Source: Pseudaeromonas sp963677375
GTDB taxonomy: Bacteria; Pseudomonadota; Gammaproteobacteria; Enterobacterales; Aeromonadaceae
DNA length: 64,000 bases
Direction: 5' to 3'
Assembly (NCBI GenBank): GCA_963677375.2
Contig: CAXXIF010000003.1
Span: 1 to 64,000 of the forward strand
Positions 58,581 through 64,000 of this stretch are shown here, piece by piece. The stretch's first letter is position 1. Each line of letters begins with the position of its first letter. The notes under the pieces were generated by a model, which worked only from the letters and a program-made list of their open reading frames with translations, searched no databases and had not been told where the DNA came from. A program made the translations under genes and the position numbers.

Positions 58581-59028
58581 ATTGGTATTTTCCCGCTGTT
58601 ACGCTTTTTTGATTGAGTCTCTATCCAGAATATTTATTTTCCAAAAAACAAGACGGTAAGGCAGACCTCCGTTAGTCTGACTCGCGACCAATCCTAGCCT
58701 TACACACGCCTCGGTGGCGAATTTTCTCATAATAGCCTCCAGACGAATGTGACCTCATAGACACTCGTGATAGGTGATTTTGGTCAATTGACGGTGAAAT
58801 TATCACCAATGGGCATTTTACGAACACATTTGTCACTTACATCCCTTACCGCGCCACCGTGGTTTTTGTCACCAAATTTCAACTTAATGTAATATTAAAT
58901 ACGATGTTTCAGGCTTTTTTATGATATTGCGCAATTTAAAGGGGGTTGATGGTTGACTCCCCACCATGATCTTGTAAATTTATTAGCGGATTTTTTCTGT
59001 TGAACAACAAACGTTGGGTACAACTATT
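58581..59028. promoter_or_regulatory. Divergent malQ-gapA regulatory region
   Basis: About 450 bp, no gene. It includes a perfect palindrome GTCAATTGAC (about 58783-58793) and, 12 bp on, the dyad GGTGA-N5-TCACC (about 58793-58807). Both lie about 200 bp from malQ and 230 bp from gapA. They do not fit the CRP spacing. Regulator unknown. Confidence 0.4.
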
Positions 59029-60030
59029 ATGACTATCAAAGTAGGTATTAACGGTTTCGGCCGTATCGGTCGCTTCGTATTCCGCGCTTCTTTCGAGCGC
59101 GCTGACCTGGGCATCGAAGTTGTCGGTATCAACGATCTGATCGACGTTGAATACATGGCTTACATGCTGAAGTACGATTCAACTCATGGCCGCTTCAAGG
59201 GCACCGTTGAAGTTAAAGATGGCAACCTGGTCGTTAACGGTAAAACCGTTCGCGTTACTGCCGAGCGTGACCCAGCAAACCTGAAGTGGGATGCTATCGG
59301 TGTTGACGTTGTTGCCGAAGGTACCGGTCTGTTCCTGGACGACGCTACCGCTCGCAAGCACATCGTTGCCGGTGCCAAGAAGGTTGTCATGACCGGCCCG
59401 TCCAAGGATGCTACTCCGATGTTCGTAATGGGTGTTAACCACATCGAATATGCAGGCCAAGACATCGTTTCTAACGCTTCTTGCACCACCAACTGCTTGG
59501 CCCCTATCGCCAAGGTTCTGAACGACACTTGGGGTATCGAATCTGGTCTGATGACCACCGTTCACGCTACCACTGCTACCCAGAAGACCGTTGATGGTCC
59601 GTCCGCTAAGGACTGGCGCGGTGGCCGTGGCGCGGCTCAAAACATCATCCCGTCTTCTACCGGTGCTGCCAAGGCTGTTGGCGTAGTTATCCCTGAACTG
59701 AAGGGTAAGCTGACTGGTATGGCTTTCCGCGTTCCGACTCCGGACGTTTCTGTAGTTGATCTGACCGTCAACCTGAAGAAGCCAGCTACTTACGCTGAAA
59801 TCTGCTCTGCCATGAAGGCTGCTTCTGAAGGCGCCATGAAGGGCGTGCTGGGCTACACCACTGATGAAGTAGTTTCTAACGACTTCGTTGGTGAAACCTG
59901 CACCTCCGTATTTGACGCCAAGGCAGGTATCCAGCTGACCGACACTTTCGTTAAAGTTGTATCCTGGTACGACAACGAAATCGGTTACTCCAACAAGGTT
60001 CTGGAGCTGATTGCTCACATCTCCAAGTAA
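59029..60030 (+). CDS. gapA: Glyceraldehyde-3-phosphate dehydrogenase A
   Basis: 333 residues from 59029 (MTIKVGINGFGRIGRFVFRA); the ORF from 59014 adds five unconserved residues. NAD-binding GFGRIG, catalytic cysteine C152 in SNASCTTNCLAP, phosphate-site SSTGAAKAVG and the C-terminal WYDNEIGYSNKVLELI. Glycolytic enzyme. Codons are extremely biased, as expected for one of the most abundant proteins. Followed by yeaD after a strong terminator. Confidence 0.97.
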   Translation: MTIKVGINGFGRIGRFVFRASFERADLGIEVVGINDLIDVEYMAYMLKYDSTHGRFKGTVEVKDGNLVVNGKTVRVTAERDPANLKWDAIGVDVVAEGTGLFLDDATARKHIVAGAKKVVMTGPSKDATPMFVMGVNHIEYAGQDIVSNASCTTNCLAPIAKVLNDTWGIESGLMTTVHATTATQKTVDGPSAKDWRGGRGAAQNIIPSSTGAAKAVGVVIPELKGKLTGMAFRVPTPDVSVVDLTVNLKKPATYAEICSAMKAASEGAMKGVLGYTTDEVVSNDFVGETCTSVFDAKAGIQLTDTFVKVVSWYDNEIGYSNKVLELIAHISK

Positions 60031-60052
60031 TCTGGAGCTGTTACAATGTTGG

Positions 60053-60085
60053 AATAAAGGCGGCTACCAAGCCGCCTTTTTCTTT
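60053..60085 (+). terminator. Terminator between gapA and yeaD
   Basis: A 10-bp stem AAAGGCGGCT/AGCCGCCTTT (60056-60065, 60070-60079), ACCA loop, then TTCTTT. It attenuates read-through into yeaD. Confidence 0.9.
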
Positions 60086-60099
60086 AGAGGAATTCAGCC

Positions 60100-60990
60100 A
60101 TGTATACGTCATTGAAACTCGCAAAAGTTCGCACACTCACAGAAACAACTCACTTGGCACGCAATGATGCGGGAGTTGAATTTCTCGTTGTATCACGCCC
60201 TGAATCCGAAGCCATTATCAGTCTTTTCGGCGCACATCTGATCCATTTTGCTCAACGCGATCAACGCCCCTGGTTTTGGCTAAGTTCGGAAGCCGTGATC
60301 GATGGCTCTCGGGGTATCCGAGGTGGCGTCCCCATCTGTTGGCCATGGTTTGGACCATCGCCCGAGCGAGTCGGTTTGGGGAAACCTCAACATGGCTTCG
60401 CCCGTACTTCACTCTGGCAACTCGACGGTATCAGCGATTATGAAGAGAGTACCCTGCTCCACCTGTCACTTCAGGACTCCGAGGCAAGTCGTGCAATCTG
60501 GCCGCACGCGTTTACGTTGGAATATGACCTGCTGATATCTGATGATTTAACATTGATGCTCACAACTCGCAATGAGAGTGAAGCTGCCCTCATCTACAGC
60601 GGCGCCCTGCATAGTTATTTCGCAGTTTCCGCACCGGAATCGGTTACCATTACTGGTTTAGGCCCCAGTTACCTGGACAAGCTGGATCAAGGAAAAGAAA
60701 AGAATAGCGGAATATTCCAGTTAAATGAGCCTATCGATCGTGTCTATACCCAACCGGAGACCATCACCCGGCTAGAGGCTGGGTCCCATCAGCTCACGCT
60801 GGAACACGGTAATGCAGATTCCATCGTCGCCTGGACCCCCTGGATAGATGGAGCCAAAGCCATGAATGATGTGAATGATGACGCATGGACCCAGATGGTT
60901 TGTGTTGAAACGGCCATAACATCGACTGCAGGCCTAGTTGTTCAACCCGACAATGAACATTCGCTGTCAGTTAAAATTAGTCGCATGTAA
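60100..60990 (+). CDS. yeaD: D-hexose-6-phosphate mutarotase (YeaD)
   Basis: 296 residues, aldose-1-epimerase-like beta-sandwich. Conserved SLFGAHLIHFAQRDQRPWFWLS, GIRGGVPICWPWFGP, HGFART (catalytic histidine) and SGALHSYFAVS. E. coli YeaD (294) lies directly after gapA; the same synteny is seen here. It interconverts anomers of hexose-6-phosphates. Ribosome site GAGGAATT upstream; may be co-transcribed through a leaky gapA terminator. Confidence 0.93.
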   Translation: MYTSLKLAKVRTLTETTHLARNDAGVEFLVVSRPESEAIISLFGAHLIHFAQRDQRPWFWLSSEAVIDGSRGIRGGVPICWPWFGPSPERVGLGKPQHGFARTSLWQLDGISDYEESTLLHLSLQDSEASRAIWPHAFTLEYDLLISDDLTLMLTTRNESEAALIYSGALHSYFAVSAPESVTITGLGPSYLDKLDQGKEKNSGIFQLNEPIDRVYTQPETITRLEAGSHQLTLEHGNADSIVAWTPWIDGAKAMNDVNDDAWTQMVCVETAITSTAGLVVQPDNEHSLSVKISRM

Positions 60991-61002
60991 GACGGACAAG
61001 AA

Positions 61003-61032
61003 GAATAAGGGCCTAGAAGGCCCTTATCTTAT
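61003..61032. terminator. Terminator between yeaD and nadA
   Basis: A 9-bp stem ATAAGGGCC/GGCCCTTAT (61005-61013, 61019-61027) with a TAGAA loop, between convergent genes. Confidence 0.8.
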
Positions 61033-62097
61033 TCAGATATTATTTTTCAATTTATGCTGCAAGTCAGCAGCAAAGCCCAGCATTCGATCCAATGGTATCA
61101 AAGCTTTCAGTCTCATTTCCTCTTCGACATGGATTTCATGAACACCAGCCGACTCTTCAAGCGCTGAGCAGATGGCTACCAAGCCATTCATCGCCATCCA
61201 AGGACAATGGGCACAACTGCGACAGGTGGCCCCATCGCCACCGGTTGGAGCTTCCAACATCACCTTGTCAGGACATGCCTGCTGCATTTTATAGAAAATA
61301 CCGCGATCAGTTGCCACGATCAGGGTCTTATTCGGCAGTTGCTGCGCAGCCTTGATCAACTGGCTTGTAGAGCCGACAGCATCGGCAACCGCTATGACCG
61401 CCTCGGGAGATTCAGGATGCACCAGAACAGCGGCTTCCGGATGCTGTTGTTTAAGTTGCAACAAAGCTTTGGCTTTGAACTCATCATGCACGATACAAGC
61501 AGCCTGCCAGCGCAACATATCAGCGCCAGTCTTCTTTGCAATATAAGCACCCAGATGTCGGTCCGGGGCCCAGATGATCTTCTTGCCTTGTGAATCAAGA
61601 TGCTCGATCAATTCAACCGCAATACTGGACGTTACAATCCAGTCGGCGCGGGCCTTAACGGCAACTGAAGTATTGGCATAGACCACGACCGTATGCTCAG
61701 GATGAGCATCACAGAATTTACTGAACTCATCGGCTGGACAACCCAAGTCCAGTGAACATTCAGCTTTCAGGCTAGGCATCAGAACTTGCTTATCCGGGCT
61801 CAGTATTTTTGCAGTTTCACCCATAAATCGCACGCCAGCCACAATCAATACCTGAGCCGGATGCTGTTTTCCAAATCGAGCCATTTCTAGCGAGTCGCCG
61901 ACAAAACCGCCAGTTTCCTCAGCGAGAGCCTGAATTTCCGGATCTGTATAATAATGCGCGATCAAAACCGCATTACGTGATTTTAATAAAGCACGGATCC
62001 TGGTTTTGTAGTCCAGTTGCTGCTCTGCGGATAGAGGGGCTGGTTTGGGAGGGAACGGGTAATCCAGCGTAGCGATGCCAACCATACTGCTCATCAA
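61033..62097 (-). CDS. nadA: Quinolinate synthase NadA
   Basis: 354 residues (E. coli 347). Three pseudo-symmetric domains. The [4Fe-4S] ligand cysteines lie in KAECSLDLGCP, AACIVHDEF and the C-terminal GGDGATCRSCAHCPWMAMN; the last carries the C-x2-C-x2-C pattern typical of this NadA class. It condenses iminoaspartate with dihydroxyacetone phosphate to quinolinate for NAD synthesis. The start MMSSMVGIATL at 62097 could also be the MVG four codons later. Confidence 0.95.
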   Translation of the reverse strand: MMSSMVGIATLDYPFPPKPAPLSAEQQLDYKTRIRALLKSRNAVLIAHYYTDPEIQALAEETGGFVGDSLEMARFGKQHPAQVLIVAGVRFMGETAKILSPDKQVLMPSLKAECSLDLGCPADEFSKFCDAHPEHTVVVYANTSVAVKARADWIVTSSIAVELIEHLDSQGKKIIWAPDRHLGAYIAKKTGADMLRWQAACIVHDEFKAKALLQLKQQHPEAAVLVHPESPEAVIAVADAVGSTSQLIKAAQQLPNKTLIVATDRGIFYKMQQACPDKVMLEAPTGGDGATCRSCAHCPWMAMNGLVAICSALEESAGVHEIHVEEEMRLKALIPLDRMLGFAADLQHKLKNNI

Positions 62098-62237
62098 CTC
62101 ATACCAAAAAGTCAGAAAGTAAGGCGATTATACCGCCAAGTGAACTAGATCCCAATCTTTGCTGCCATGGCAACTTGAACCCCCGCCCCGTCAAACACTG
62201 ACTATCCTCAAGGTATGTCTCTTATAGGAAGCAAACC

Positions 62238-64000
62238 ATGAACGAGATGTCACTGCGCAATAAACTCTTACTGTTTGTCACTGCGATCTTATTATTTAGT
62301 AGTGCCATCACCACCATGTTTCTTTGGTCTGCATTACAAGATGCAAATGAAGCCATCGTCAATAAAGCCAGGAATGCCTTGGAAGAAGAGGTGAGCCGTA
62401 GCTTGGCGGGTCAGACTGGTCTATATGGTGAGCGTATCGCCACTTTCATCAATCAAATTTACCGTATCCCAGAAGTAGTCGATGGCCTCATCGAGCAAGC
62501 CTATCAACAAAGTGACTCAGCACCCAGCCGGCAACAGCTTCAGGAGCTGCTGCATGGGGTAATAAACAAAGATAAACAAATTAGCTCCATCTACGCACAG
62601 TTTGAGCCAGGTGGATACCTTGATAAAGATACTGATTGGTTAAAGGGGGCCAGTCACTCTGTGACCAATAAGGGAACTTTGGAGATCTATTTCATCCGTA
62701 ATGCCGATGGATCTGTAAGCCAACAACCTGTTGAGCAAGCGGCCAGTGAAGGTAAATATGATAAGACCCTCAACGAATTTGGGATACGCAATGGTGAATG
62801 GTACCTCTGTGCCAAAGAAAGGCTCACCCCCTGCCTGATGGAGCCTTACGTCTATGAAGTATCGCCTGGCCATCAGGAGCTGATGACCAGTCTCACCCTC
62901 CCTGTACTCCGGGATAACAAATTTGTCGGTTTGACCGGAGTCGATCTCAACCTGCCCCTGTTTCAGCAACAAACCGAAGAGTTGGCAAAAGCCTTGTATG
63001 ATGGGACTGCTTCGGTGTTACTCCTCAGCAGCAAAAAGTTGATCGTCGGCAGCAGCCAACATAAGGACAAGATTGGCAGACCCCTATCCGAATTATCCGG
63101 CCCCGAAGCGACGGATTGGAACCATATACTGGAGAATAACAGCAATATCCTCATTGAATCGGAGCATATCCTGGCTCGCTATCCAATCCAGATCCCTATG
63201 GCTAATCAAACATGGACTCTGCTGCTTTCTGTGCCGAAAGACAAGGCCATGGCGCAAGCTAATGTCATCGCCACCGAACTGAATAATCTGGTCAAGGGTG
63301 TAGGACTTCGACAAGTTATTATCGGCATCATCATTACCCTAATTGCCATCGTGCTGCTCGTGATGCTACTCAGTACCATTGCCAAGCCACTGCGTCTTAT
63401 TACTAGCCATGTGGCGGACCTCACCTCGGCAGAAGGAGACTTGACTCAACGAATTGGCGTGAAAAGTCATTCTGAGCTGATTAGCCTTGCCCATCATCTG
63501 AACTTATTCATCTCCAAGCTACGGGACATTATCAGTGAATTAAAATGTGTCGGCCATGAGGTCAGTAAAGAGTCCATAATGGTCGGCACGATTGCAGATG
63601 ACATTCATACCAGTGTGTCATTACAGCACCGTGAAATAGACAGCGTAGTGACCGCTATGCATGAGATGAGCACTACAGCTTCCGATGTAGCGCGCTATGC
63701 CGCAGAAGCGGCAAATGAAGCGGAGAATGCCACCCGACAAACACAGCACTCCCAGCAAACGCTGTCCCGGACCAAACAAGAGATAGAACAGTTGGCTGCT
63801 GAAATGGGCACTGCGAACACAGCTATCAGTCAGGTGGCGACTAGCAGTGCCAATATCAGCGGTATCCTGGATGTGATCCGGGCCATTTCAGAACAAACCA
63901 ATTTGCTGGCACTGAATGCTGCAATCGAGGCGGCTAGAGCCGGGGATATGGGTCGAGGATTTGCCGTCGTGGCCGATGAGGTGAGGGCATTGGCAACCAA
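62238..64000 (+). CDS. Methyl-accepting chemotaxis protein with dCACHE-like sensor, 3' partial
   Basis: The frame starts at 62238 (MNEMSLRNKLLLFVTAILLF) with AGGAAG upstream and runs open to the right edge (587 codons visible). First membrane segment about 8-30. A large periplasmic region (about 31-355) of the double-CACHE type carries the IYAQFEPGGYLDKD and SLTLPVLRDNKFVGLTGVDL motifs. Second membrane segment about 355-380, HAMP (IAKPLRLITSHVADLTSAEGDLTQRI), then the signalling domain with EQTNLLALNAAIEAARAGDMGRGF up to the window edge. CACHE receptors often bind amino acids or organic acids; ligand unknown. Unrelated in sensor to the receptor at 7.3 kb. Confidence 0.92.
   Translation, partial: MNEMSLRNKLLLFVTAILLFSSAITTMFLWSALQDANEAIVNKARNALEEEVSRSLAGQTGLYGERIATFINQIYRIPEVVDGLIEQAYQQSDSAPSRQQLQELLHGVINKDKQISSIYAQFEPGGYLDKDTDWLKGASHSVTNKGTLEIYFIRNADGSVSQQPVEQAASEGKYDKTLNEFGIRNGEWYLCAKERLTPCLMEPYVYEVSPGHQELMTSLTLPVLRDNKFVGLTGVDLNLPLFQQQTEELAKALYDGTASVLLLSSKKLIVGSSQHKDKIGRPLSELSGPEATDWNHILENNSNILIESEHILARYPIQIPMANQTWTLLLSVPKDKAMAQANVIATELNNLVKGVGLRQVIIGIIITLIAIVLLVMLLSTIAKPLRLITSHVADLTSAEGDLTQRIGVKSHSELISLAHHLNLFISKLRDIISELKCVGHEVSKESIMVGTIADDIHTSVSLQHREIDSVVTAMHEMSTTASDVARYAAEAANEAENATRQTQHSQQTLSRTKQEIEQLAAEMGTANTAISQVATSSANISGILDVIRAISEQTNLLALNAAIEAARAGDMGRGFAVVADEVRALAT

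Noticed and set aside
59179..60018. 279-residue minus-strand ORF over gapA
   Set aside because: Antisense to gapA; explained by the codon bias of gapA.

Overview
The window looks like a chromosomal segment of a nitrogen-fixing gammaproteobacterium. SeqA, MaoP, HdfR, LpoB, Fur, a nagE/nagBAC regulon and pgm-seqA-ybfF-fldA-fur synteny point to the Enterobacterales/Vibrionales/Aeromonadales group. Together with the nif genes, my best guess is an Aeromonadales member (Tolumonas-like), but no 16S gene is present and this is inference. There is no sign of phage, IS elements or CRISPR.

Layout. 1-7.1 kb: a DUF2919 membrane protein, then a leftward conserved block hinT - COG3014 lipoprotein - ycfL - lpoB - thiK-like - DUF6279 lipoprotein - ycfP - ndh, matching the E. 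coli hinT-ycfL-lpoB-thiK-(nagZ)-ycfP-ndh neighbourhood without nagZ. 7.3-12 kb: a chemoreceptor, a tandem-domain pterin synthase-like gene, tRNA-Pro(GGG) and two small conserved or unknown genes. 12-14.3 kb: nifQ-fdxN-nifB (leftward), for FeMo-cofactor and molybdenum supply. 14.8-19.8 kb: pykF and a giant MscK/MscM-type channel. 19.9-28.5 kb: nifLA (leftward) divergent from rnfABCDGEH (rightward), then an NhaD-type antiporter. 30-35.8 kb: glgP and pgm-seqA. 36-41 kb: ybfF, ybfE, fldA, a sugar kinase, fur and glnS. 41.5-49.4 kb: an N-acetylglucosamine/chitobiose unit (secreted GH20 hexosaminidase, nagE, nagBA-nagC). 49.7-52 kb: maoP-hdfR, yfcE and msrB. 52-58.6 kb: malQ-glgB-glgX. 59-62 kb: gapA-yeaD and nadA. 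62.2 kb to the edge: a second chemoreceptor, truncated by the window.

How the parts fit. The nif block is a coherent regulatory and electron-supply module. NifL (two PAS domains plus a GHKL domain) and NifA (GAF-AAA+-HTH, without the cysteine linker of oxygen-sensitive NifA) are translationally coupled. I can read sigma-54 -24/-12 elements in front of nifB, nifL and rnfA, with TGT-N10-ACA NifA upstream sites, one of them placed between the divergent nifL and rnfA promoters. This implies that NifA drives the Rnf complex, which supplies low-potential electrons to nitrogenase, as known for Azotobacter vinelandii rnf1. nifHDK are not in this window. The glycogen/maltodextrin genes plus pgm, pykF and gapA, and the GlcNAc genes, form ordinary central carbon metabolism.

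Data quality. Four genes (ndh, the pterin synthase-like gene, rnfE and the sugar kinase) carry single-base indels, four of the five in short homopolymers. Each is repaired to a family-like protein by one base, so sequencing error is more likely than real pseudogenes.
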